This document shows, piece by piece, positions 54,190 to 64,000 of a stretch of DNA of 64,000 nt. Every line of letters begins with the position of its first letter. Position 1 is the first letter of the stretch. The notes below the pieces were generated by a model, which had not been told where the DNA came from, did no database searches, and saw only the letters and a list, made by a program, of their open reading frames with translations. Source of the stretch: Pomphorhynchus laevis (Eukaryota > Acanthocephala > Palaeacanthocephala > Echinorhynchida > Pomphorhynchidae); contig WNNJ02001212.1 in the NCBI GenBank assembly GCA_012934845.2, forward strand, positions 1-64,000. Reading direction: 5' to 3'. Position numbers and translations under genes: made by a program.

Positions 54190-54780
54190 ACCATTTTATA
54201 AAGCAAGTTTTATTAGTAAGATATATCGATGATACGTTTTTGTGGAAGATCGTGAATATCTCTCAGACTTTGTCTATACCTGATAAAATCATTAGTCTTC
54301 GATTAACATATAAGCGGGTAGATAAGTAAAATTTCTAGGTTTAAACATTATATCTTAAGAGGGCAATATAGCCGCAGAAAGATTGGCATACAATTACGGG
54401 TTGTGCATGAGTTACACCGATCTGATTTATCACGTAAAAGAGAGAATACTAATAACTAAACAAAAATATAGGAGTCATATCATCACATCCTCCATTATAT
54501 GCACAAATAATCCGTATTAACCTGTAATAAGCCGTATTAATAATGATTTGAACCTGCCGATTATAAGATACTAAATCTGAAATAAACTAGGAAAATATTT
54601 GTTCGTTCAAGCCTAATGCCAAAAATTAACGCTTTATATCAAAACACCGATGTGAGCCATGTGGCGATAAACGTTGCGCAACATGCACTGTTAAAATCCA
54701 CTAATTAATGCGTCATTACAGTCACATTATTATTAACGTGATAATATTAGGCCTTAATGTGATAATATAAGGCTCCTTAA
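54190..54780 (+). mobile_element. Penelope-like or related YIDD RT fragment (PLE-3)
   Basis: RYIDDTFLWKIVNISQTLS-like sequence, then 'LRLTYKRVDK' and 'CEPCGDKRCATCTVKIH', a Cys pattern that precedes the GIY-YIG domain in some PLEs. Short and broken. Confidence 0.5.
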
Positions 54781-54789
54781 TAGTACATA

Positions 54790-57439
54790 ACAATTTAAAT
54801 TGATAGTAGTTTAATAATAGTTTTATTGTAATTTAAATATAAAATTGTAATTGCAAATAGATTATAAATAGATTTTAAACAAATCGCAAATTGTAATTTA
54901 AAATATAATTTATCACAAAATTAATTATAAATTATTTATAAAGAAATTATTTATAAATAAAAGATTATAAACAAATCGCAGATTGTAATTTAAAATATTA
55001 TTATAAATAGATTATAGATCGCCAATTGTAATTTAAAATATAAGGAATTTAAAATATCAATTTAAATCACGAATTTAAAATATCAATTTTCGACGGACGC
55101 ATATACTTGGAAAACGACTGTAATATGATACAGTAAATTATAAATTGCAAATTGTAATTTAAAATATAATTTATTACAAATAAATTATAAATAAATTATT
55201 TATAAATAAAAAGATTAAAAACAAATCGCAAATTGTAATTTAAAATATGATTATAAATAGATTATAAATTGCAAATTGTAATTTAAAATATAATTTATTA
55301 CAAATAAATTATAAATAAATTATTTATAAATAAAAAGATTAAAAACAAATCGCAAATTGTAATTTAAAATATGATTATAAATAGATTATAAATCGCAAAT
55401 TGTAATTTAAAATATAATTTATTACAAATAAATTATAAATAAATTATTTATAAATAAAAAGATTAAAAACAAATCGCAAATTGTAATTTAAAATATTGAT
55501 TATAAATAGATTATAAATCGCAAATTGTAATTTAAAATATAATTTATTACAAATAAATTATAAATAAATTATTTATAAATAAAAAGATTAAAAACAAATC
55601 GCAAATTGTAATTTAAAATATGATTATAAATAGATTATAAATTGCAAATTGTAATTTAAAATATAATTTATTACAAATAAATTATAAATAAATTATTTAT
55701 AAATAAAAAGATTAAAAACAAATCGCAAATTGTAATTTAAAATATGATTATAAATAGATTATAAATCGCAAATTGTAATTTAAAATATAATTTATTACAA
55801 ATAAATTATAAATAAATTATTTATTAATAAAAAGATTATAAGCAAATCGCAAATTGTAATTTAAAATATTATTATAAATAGATTATAAATTGCAAATTGT
55901 AATTTAAAATATAATTTATTACAAATAAATTATAAATAAATTATTTATTAATAAAAAGATTATAAGCAAATCGCAAATTGTAATTTAAAATATTATTATA
56001 AATAGATTATAAATTGCAAATTGTAATTTAAAATATAATTTATTACAAATAAATTATAAATAAATTATTTATTAATAAAAAGATTATAAGAAAATCGCAA
56101 ATTGTAATTTAAAATATGATTATAAATAGATCAAAAATCGCAAATTGTAATTTAAAATATAATTAATTACTAATAAATTATAAATTATTTATAAATAAAA
56201 GGATTATAAACAAATCGCAAATTGTAATTTAAAATATGATTATAAATAGATTAAAGATCGAAAATTGTAATTTAAAATATAATTTATTACAAATAAATTA
56301 TAAATAAATTATTTATAAATAAAAAGATTAAAAACAAATCGCAAATTGTAATTTAAAATATTATTATAAATAGATTATAAATTGCAAATTGTAATTTAAA
56401 ATATAATTTATTACAAATAAATTATAAATAAATTATTTATTAATAAAAAGATTATAAGCAAATCGCAAATTGTAATTTAAAATATTATTATAAATAGATT
56501 ATAAATTGCAAATTGTAATTTAAAATATAATTTATTACAAATAAATTATAAATAAATTATTTATTAATAAAAAGATTATAAGAAAATCGCAAATTGTAAT
56601 TTAAAATATGATTATAAATAGATTCAAAAATCGCAAATTGTAATTTAAAATATAATTTATTACAAATAAATTATAAATAAATTATTTATAAATAAAAAGA
56701 TTATATACAAATCGCAAATTGTAATTTAAAATATTATTATAAATAGATTATAAATTGCAAATTGTAATTTAAAATATAATTTATTACAAATAAATTATAA
56801 ATAAATTATTTATAAATAAAAAGATTAAAAACAAATCGCAAATTGTAATTTAAAATATTATTATAAATAGATTATAAATTGCAAATTGTAATTTAAAATA
56901 TAATTTATTACAAATAAATTATAAATTATTTATAAATAAAAAGATTATATACAAATCGCAAATTGTAATTTAAAATATTATTATAAATAGATTATAAATT
57001 GCAAATTGTAATTTAAAATATAATTTATTACAAATAAATTATAAATTATTTATAAATAAAAAGATTATATACAAATCGCAAATTGTAATTTAAAATATTA
57101 TTATAAATAGATTATAAATGAATTATTTAAAAATAAAAATATTATAAACAAATCGCAAATTGTAATTTAAAATATGATTATAAATAGATTAAAGATCGAA
57201 AATTGTAATTTAAAATATAATTAATCATAAATAAATTATTAACAAATTATTTAAAAATAAAAATATTATAAACAAATCGCAAATTGTAATTTAAAATATA
57301 ATTTATTATAAATAAATTATAAATAAATTATTTATAAATAAATTATTTATAAATAAAAAGATTATAAACAAATCGCAGATTGTAATTTAAAATATTATTA
57401 TAAATAGATTATAGATCGCAAATTGTAATTTAAAATATA
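54790..57439. repeat. AT-rich satellite array, about 124-bp monomer, about 18 copies
   Basis: Each monomer contains two 'gcaaattgtaatttaaaata' half-units plus 'tttattacaaataaatta' and 'taaaaagatta'. Variants at the 'gatt(aaaaac/ataagc/ataaga/atatac)aaatc' site and 'tttat(a/t)aataaaa' distinguish monomer types. Their order suggests higher-order blocks. The array is regular from about 55140 to 57120 and ragged at both ends. Confidence 0.92.
54960..55136. repeat. Left copy of array-flanking duplication
   Basis: About 175 bp, nearly identical to 57357-57533. It includes satellite sequence and the non-satellite block 'ttttcgacggacgcatatac' through 'gtaatatgatacagtaa'. Confidence 0.9.
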
Positions 57440-57533
57440 AGGAATTTAAAATATCAATTTAAATCACGAATTTAAAATATCAATTTTCGACGGACGCATA
57501 TACTTGGAAAACGACTGTAATATGATACAGTAA
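57357..57533. repeat. Right copy of array-flanking duplication
   Basis: Same junction block as 54960-55136, with only a few differences ('gatcgcaaattg' versus 'gatcgccaattg'). The direct orientation implies that the main array between them arose after, or together with, the duplication. Confidence 0.9.
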
Positions 57534-57539
57534 CACACA

Positions 57540-58139
57540 ATATTGAACATGATCAAAGTTACTGATTTAATTTTTGTATTGTGCGATCAAATATAGGATA
57601 TTATTGAATAACAAATAAGAAATTAGAGTGAAAGGCTTGCTCCACACATAGCACGATTTGGGTTGAAAACCAAAAAAACACATTCGAGCTAATCTAAACG
57701 ATTAAAGCAATTGTGCTAGTAGGCTAAGAAATCACGGTATCTTAATGTTAAATTTCCCTGTAATTGATGTGTTTGATTGTATTATGGCCACTTCTAAAGT
57801 ATGTATTGTTCATAAGATATACATGCCTTTAATAACGGTAATTATAGTCGATTTTGGTAAATTCACATTTGAACTGATCAAAAATATACCATGTGTTAGA
57901 CTTTGGGGACATCAGGATGAATTGTCATGTTGCAAGGTATCGCCCTCGTTCTTCAACAAAGGCGATACGAGTTTCTTTATCAATGTGGAATATTATTGTT
58001 TTGAAGCTTTCTTTTTAAGCAACACAGTTTTTAAGCAACACAGACCTAAAAGAAGTTTGCTATATAAATAACATACATTTCTTCCTGTCAGTTCAAGATT
58101 TTTTCTGTCAGCTCCAGGTTTTTCATGTAAGTTCCGATC
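57540..58139. other. Array flank and probable LINE-B 5' UTR
   Basis: 57745-58071 is a 108-codon frame with no recognised domain. 58015-58045 has a tandem 'aagcaacacag' repeat, and 58080-58130 holds two and a half 'ctgtcagttc' units. Short tandem units just before the LINE-B start codon would fit a LINE promoter region. Confidence 0.4.
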
Positions 58140-58955
58140 GCTACGCTTGCGGATTGAGCTTAATCTCTCGATAAAAGATCATGCCTAGAAAAGCTCGATC
58201 TCAAATACCCGTTGCTGATCACGCATCTTCAACATCGGAATGCAATGATCGTTATACAAGTTTGGAAGTTGGATGCGATTGTAAAGACTATGACGTGTGG
58301 ACCCTTGTTCGAGTTAAAACATTTGAACGCTCGATGTATCAAAGTAACCCGTTTACATGTGGTTTTTGTGCATCAGCAAAACTTTCACAGTTTTATGCGA
58401 GACAAAACTTTCCACTTTTGTCTCACATACGACTACTCAAACCAATACTGTTTTTGACGTTTCCCTCACATCAACACATGACTTCGCATCGTATAATCCC
58501 ATTCTTGAACCTTCTCTCACAGACACTCATCGTTTAACTAACGATAAAACTTCCATTCATCTTCATCATACTAGCAATGTAAACGGTAAAACTGCTCATA
58601 TCGTTTCTCCTCTTTCATATTCCCCCATCTAAATACATCACATAATTCTTTCTTGGCTTCACGTACTACTTACTCTACCTTCCCCGTAGCACTTCTCAAT
58701 AATTTACATCCTTTCGTCAAAATCATCTCAAGTCACATCTCCGATCAACCGATTCAACACTCAAATTTTGTCACACATGATCCAACTTATCTTCATTATC
58801 CATCAAGCACCCCTGTCATTCCCACTTCTATCTGATCTTCTGCCTCTACTCATACCAGCTCTGTTCGTCCACCACATCCACGTAATCAGTTTCCTTCGCG
58901 TAATCGCTGTATTATCATATCTAACTAAGAGCTTCCCGAAGAAGCTTTAAAGCTT
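58140..58955 (+). mobile_element. LINE-B, 5' region with Cys-rich N-terminus
   Basis: Starts MPRKARSQIPVADHASSTSE (ATG 58181), then CDCKDYDVW and TCGFCASAKL (58276-58383). This is a C-x-C..C-x2-C pattern like the PHD-type fingers at the start of some CR1-clade ORFs. After a frame change it continues to 'NRCIIISN' near 58920 and stops matching at about 58955, where the composite begins. Broken. Confidence 0.6.
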
Positions 58956-60885
58956 CCTTAAAGCTTCTATCGTCAAATTTATATCCCCCGTTTCAATGTT
59001 TTTCGTTCTAATCATTTCATCAAATTAGCGTGTCATAGTCTTTAGTGATCTTCTACAATTTATGATGGGAAAAATGTGTTCCACTGGGTGGTAATAGTAG
59101 CCCAATTATAGCTGACTTATTTTTAAGCTTTATAGAATATGAAATTGTCCATAACTGTTTAAAAAAAATCTAAACTATATAAATATATTAAATATATGTT
59201 TCGATGCATTGATGATATATGTGTATTTAATTCTAATAATTTTTATTTAATTTGTGAACAAATTTATCCAGCTGATTTGATCAGTTATGGAGGGTGTTCA
59301 TGAACCATCCGATATTAATTCTTTCTCAATTACAAGCAGCACTTAACCAATATTGTCCAGATTAGACGCCACCTCGGTATTAAACGCACCAATGCATTGT
59401 CTCGTACTTGCTCCTTCCTATTCCTCACCCTCCATCTAAATACATCTCATACTTATTTCTTCGATTCCCGTACTCCTTACTCTACTTCCCCCGTAACACT
59501 TATCAATAATTTACATCCTTCCGTCAAAATCATCTCCAGTAACATCTCAGATCAACCGATTCAACACTCCACTTCTGTCACACATTTTCCAACTTATCTT
59601 TAATCTCCATCGAGCACCCCTGTCATTCCCACTTCTATCTGCTCTTCTGCCTCTACTCATACCAGCTCTGTTCGTCCACCACATCCACTTAATCAGTTTC
59701 CTTCGCGTAATCGCTGTATTATCATATCTAACTTAAAGCTTCCCGAATCTGCTACTCCACAATCTCGCCTCGACGATGATGTATTTGCCTTTAGGTCTAT
59801 CCTAGCAACCATTCTTCCTGGTGATAATCCATCCCTCTTCAATAATACCGCTCCTATATCGTTGATCCGTTTAAACAAGTCCACTAAATCCAATCATCTC
59901 ATACCTCCATTCCCGAAAATCGTTTTCCGACATAGTTCACATGCATCCTTGGTACTTTTTCTACGTTTTTTAAACTTCTTGCTACTTCATCTATATGTCG
60001 TATCTATCCTGACCGCACCCCTTCTGATATTGCCCAACTCAATTTAGCTCGCATTGAGAAACATCGACGTGAAACAAACGGCGAGTCATCCTTATCAATC
60101 CGTCAAATCAACGAAAATTTTCACAATGTACACAAGAGGCCAAACATCCGATGGCGTCCCGTCTCTCCCTTGTCTTCTTTCCTAGTCGATCTAGCTTCTG
60201 ATCATACTTTTAGTCTAAGTATTTTAAACGCTCGGTCCATTGTTCATAAAGCTGATCTGCTCCCAGATATCTTCGATCAATTATCTATCGATATTCTCTG
60301 CATTACCGAATCCTGGCAATGACTCTAACGATCTTGCTATTCGTCGTATATGTCGCACTGGTCGTTCTCTAGTTGTATCAGCTCGTCCAATTGTCTTTCC
60401 ACATCTACTGCTTCTAACCATGGCGGTATTGTTGTTATTGCTCGTCACCCAACGTCTTTGCGCTAACATCCATTACACTTCGTTCGAATTACTCATATGC
60501 AAATTATCAACTCATTTCCCTATTAAACTTGTGATTATATACCGTCCGGGCTCAGCCGCCCCTCACGTATATTCTTTAACGACCTTGCCAATCTTCTTTC
60601 TCACTGTTTATAGTCTTATACTCCTTCTTTTGTTCTCGGTGACTTTAACATTCGTCTTGATCGCCCGACTGACTCTGACTCTATCACTCTAACTAATCTT
60701 TTTCTGATTTTAACTATAAATTACTTTCAAAAAGCCCAACCCATATTATCGGTGGTTCTCTCGACATCATTGATGTTCCCAACTGCTTCAATGACTATAC
60801 CTCCTCGTCAATTACTGATCATGGTTTGTCCAATCATTTCCTTGTCTTATTTCACTCTTACTCTTACTCGTCCCTATCCCCATCC
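58956..60885 (+). mobile_element. LINE-B/PLE-1 composite, second copy
   Basis: Order as in 32560-29635: an RT scrap (58970-59060), PLE-1 RT fragment (59070-59290, with GGNSSPIIADLFLSF), the LINE-B N-terminal segment (59390-60110, 'RNRCIIISNLKLPESATPQS'), and the APE endonuclease (60225-60885, 'ILNARSIVHKADLLPDIFD', 'ITDHGLSNHFLVLF'). Homology ends abruptly at 60885. Several breaks. Confidence 0.75.
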
Positions 60886-62790
60886 GAGCGTGGAATCGAA
60901 TCCTTCAGATTTTATACTACCATTCGCAACAGGGTGACTTCTCTTAAACGTCAGAAGAAGCATCAATTCATTGCTGCCATATGTTCCTTGTCTCCTGTTG
61001 ATCAAAAGAGACTTTTATAACTACTTAGCAACCGTAAGAGAGTATCGTCGTCAGTAAACTGTCTGGTTGATGGTGGGCGAAAATCGGTTTCTTCTCTTTC
61101 CATTGCCCATATCCTTGCCAAGAACTTTTGTCTCACTCGCAACTGATTTTCCCTATGTGATTATAACATTACGATGGGCAATTCTTCTAACCAGTACTAG
61201 AATTCTAACCTCTACTTTGACCCGCTCGATGTTCTTAATATCTTATCGAAGCTACCGGCTAAAAATAGTTCAGGTCCTGATGGTATTCCTAGTATATTAT
61301 TACGCAAAGTTGCATCGAATATATATCTTCCGCTTTTTGATATTTACTACTGGTCGTTGAGAACTGGCATAATCCCAGATATGTGGAAGAGAGCATTAGT
61401 CATTCACGTTTTCAAAAAGGGGGATAAGGTAAATCCTTAAAATTATCGGCTAATAAGTTTGACGTGTATTGTTTGCAAGGTGATAGAGAAACTGATCCTG
61501 AGGTATATATCTTCTCATTTAAACAAATTCAATATTTTGTCTGATAAAAGCATGGGTTTAGAAAACATCAATCCACTTAAACTAATCTAACATTAGCACG
61601 CGAAAGCTGGACCGGTTTTGTCGAACAGGGGGTGCCGGTTGATGTCGTCTTTATTGATTTGTCCAAAGCTTTTGATCGGGTCGTTCATCCAATTTTACTG
61701 TGGAAACTTGGAAATTACGGATTCTCAAAGCACGTTTGTCTCTGGATACGTGAATTCTCGAGTAGACGTTCCTTTGCTGTGCGAGTTGGTGAGTCTCTTT
61801 CTGAATGGTTTTATCTCACTCAAGGTGTTCCACAAGGCTGTATCCTTAGTCCCACTTTGTTTAATATCTACATCAACGAAATCGCTGAAAATGTTACATG
61901 CCAGTGCCTATTATACGCCGATGACATGAAACTGTGGTGCCCTTTATTTCGTGGTTGTTCTAGCTCTCCCCTACTACAATCAGATTTGGATAAAGTTAGT
62001 AGTTGGTGTTCATCACACGGCTTAGTAATCAATGTTAGTAAATGTCGACATATGAGAATTGGTCAATCCCAATTACCTTCCCCTTCTTATCAATTCAGCT
62101 CAACAGTTATCGAATCAGTAAATCACTTTACTGATCTAGGTGTTGTTATCTCCTCCAATTTAAAATCTCGTCTTCATTCTTCTGCGATTATTGCAAAATG
62201 CCGTAGAATTTTAGGATTTCTTCATCGAAACGTTGGACGACTTGAGCCAAAGGCTTTACGCATTGTATATTCGAGTCTCTTAAAATCACATATGCTCTAT
62301 GCATTTCACGCGACACACCCTCAACTGAAATCAGAATTAAGTGAATTCGCCAACATATTGAGAAGAGCTACACACTTGGTTCCGGCAACTCGCTCCATTC
62401 CTTATCCAGTTAGACTAGAGACGTTGGGTATAAGATCTATTGAATGCGATCTGTTGATTGCAGATCTTACACTAGTGTGGATGTCGCTGCGCGTGCCTAA
62501 CCATCAGTGTAAGCAGCTGTTCTGTCTTCGTGAATTCTCAATGTTACGTGGACACGAGCTATGTTCGAAACATCGCTCAAAGCATCGAACAAATTGTACG
62601 ACAGTGATGGATCGCGTCTGTAAACGATGGAATAGATTATCATCTAGTGTGATCAACAGCTCTTCTGCTGTGCAATTCAAAGAACGCCTAAAGCTTGACC
62701 TCGTGAACTCTTGACGTTTTTTTGCTTTTTTTTCTGTTTTTTTTACTCGATATGATGCTTCCTTGCAAGCTTCAGCTTCCTTGGAAGTCG
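60886..62790 (+). mobile_element. LINE-A relative, linker and reverse transcriptase to 3' end
   Basis: The upstream part (60886-61630) is decayed: 'RVTSLKRQKKHQFIAAICS', SSGPDGIPSILLRKVASN, 'RALVIHVFKKGDKVNP', 'RLISLTCIVCKVIEKLI', with several stops. From 61632 to 62714 an open 360-aa frame holds VDVVFIDLSKAFDRVVHP (palm A), GVPQGCILSPTLFNIYINE, the catalytic LLYADDMKLW, the thumb, HMLYAFHATHPQL, RRATHLVPATRSIPYPVRL and RVCKRWNRLSSSVINSS. The 3' UTR is T-rich. Inserted at or joined to the end of the LINE-B composite. Confidence 0.8.
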
Positions 62791-62799
62791 ACATATAAT

Positions 62800-64000
62800 A
62801 ATTTATATATAATATATCGTGCCCCTTGCTGTTTACTAAACTTAATTATGATATTTATTCGCGACATTCATTGTGCCAAGAGCTCACTTATTTTAACTTA
62901 TGTAGCTCTCTTATCTCCAGTCTATTGTTTCTTGAGATCTACTATTGTCTCGGTCTTTTTTAATTTCTCTCTAAATCCTCTGTTATTCCTCACCATCGCC
63001 TTGTGAATAGTGCCGTGCTTATCGCTTTCGCCTCCGTTGTACTGATCACATTTCCTCTTGTATATCTAAACTCAACTGGCTAATTATGGAAAACCGCATT
63101 CTATTCCGTATCATTTGTATCACTTTCATCAAACTCGCGTTCTTATCTGCATCTAATTACACTTACCGAATTCTGCCTTACCTCAATAAATATTCGTTCA
63201 TGTGACTCTTTTCTTCCCTATGTTACATCCTTCAAACACAGTATCCGCTATTTTTGTCCTTGATTCAATCATTCAAAATCTTTTAAACTGTCCCACACTC
63301 TCCTACACATTAACTATAACCTATTAATATTAATTATGCTTTCGTTCTTTGCTTCTTGACATTTTTTGTAAAACGGTAAATTTGTGATAGCCACTTTCAT
63401 AAACCAATTTTTTACTACAAATTATACATTACAGATACACTGAAATGTAGAAGTCAAGCATATATCCAATAAATAACGCATATAGATGTATAAATTATAA
63501 ACTATAAATTACATTACAATACACCTAAATATCGATCATATATCTACCAATTGCAAATTTTTGGCGCAAAATCAAAATTATTATTAATAAAAATTTGATT
63601 CTGGACATAGACCGTTTAGGTGAAAAATATCTTATTGTGAAATAGATCTTCTAGTTTTGTATAAAATATTTTATTAGAATTAAGAAGTCCCTCAGCTGCA
63701 TACTAAATTTTATGTTTTAAATATTTCGATAGTCACTATTATCTATAAAAATGGAATTCTGGTTTTCCTGAAAATTTTTGGGGTAAAAATCCTTTATTGT
63801 GAACCATCTACTCTAATTTTACAAAAGACATATCAAGAATTGTGAATATTATTAGAATTTTAAATATTAACGGGTGAATATTACAACCTCTTATGATTCT
63901 CAATAGAAAATCACAATGTAGAATCAGTTCGAGGGGTATTCGCCCTAATGATTAACGTTGAAGAATCTGATATCAGAATTAAAATGTATGTCAAATCGCT
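62800..64000. other. Right end of window, nothing recognised
   Basis: Pyrimidine-rich then AT-rich sequence. A 94-codon frame (62722-63006) overlaps the LINE tail and is hydrophobic low-complexity, not called. 63600-63670 and 63770-63850 share a loose repeat ('aaaaat..cttattgtgaa'). Confidence 0.45.

Noticed and set aside
54790-57439. Regular spacing initially considered as a CRISPR-like array
   Set aside because: Both 'repeat' and 'spacer' parts are conserved between monomers, the sequence is about 85-90% AT, and the genome is eukaryotic; it is a satellite.
57745-58071. 108-codon frame between the satellite and LINE-B
   Set aside because: No domain recognised and no transcript signals. It could be repeat 5' UTR; not strong enough for a gene call.

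Overview
This window is nuclear DNA from an invertebrate metazoan: AT-rich (by eye about 70%), sparse in genes, and heavily loaded with non-LTR retrotransposons, Penelope-like elements (PLEs), foldback repeats and one satellite array. The conserved genes (RPL36, TTC1, TMEM68, a ubiquilin, a ZAP/PARP12-like gene), consensus splice sites and LINE types are all animal. I cannot fix the phylum; a worm-like lophotrochozoan or ecdysozoan would fit, but that is only an impression.

Host genes. 4142-5986 (-): intronless ubiquilin-type protein with STI1 repeats and a C-terminal UBA but no ubiquitin-like domain. 9718-10047 (-): ribosomal protein eL36, ATG directly after a splice acceptor. 27977-28900 (+): TMEM68-type acyltransferase in one exon. 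35870-36610 (+): TTC1 co-chaperone adaptor in one exon. 41138-50804 (-): a split gene I reconstruct as eight exons with consistent splice phases, encoding a basic N-terminus, a short helical N-terminal domain, four tandem CCCH zinc fingers and a degenerate PARP-like C-terminal domain. This is the layout of the vertebrate antiviral protein ZAP (ZC3HAV1/PARP13) and of PARP12. One further exon-like segment (25731-25917, +) has no identified parent gene.

Mobile DNA. Three LINE families are visible. LINE-A is an APE-type LINE with a FADDLKIW reverse transcriptase and (AAT)n-like tails: 16941-19957, 18512-19050, 21090-21690, 22080-23720, 24462-25070, 39820-40320, and a relative at 60886-62790. LINE-B has a Cys-rich N-terminus, an RRM-like segment, an APE endonuclease and an RT: 13391-14725, 29635-32560, 51305-52080, 52790-53125, 58140-60885. 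LINE-R carries a C-terminal restriction-like endonuclease: 10690-11330, 11700-15964 (split by a LINE-B), 16080-16850, 19960-20800. At least two PLE lineages occur: a 'YIDDICVF' lineage in many fragments with a shared tail module, and a GIY-YIG-bearing lineage, one copy of which lies antisense inside the largest intron of the ZAP-like gene.

The most unusual structural theme is a set of foldback elements (24145-24310, 37675-38095, 45267-45543, and degenerate ones at 50915-50992) whose two arms each carry a hammerhead-ribozyme-like core (CUGANGA, stem II, GAAA, 2-bp stem III, cleavage-site H) in opposite orientation. A roughly 124-bp AT-rich satellite (54790-57439) is bounded by two nearly identical copies of the same junction sequence. 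The first 4 kb hold three copies of another foldback family. 62800-64000 shows no recognisable gene.
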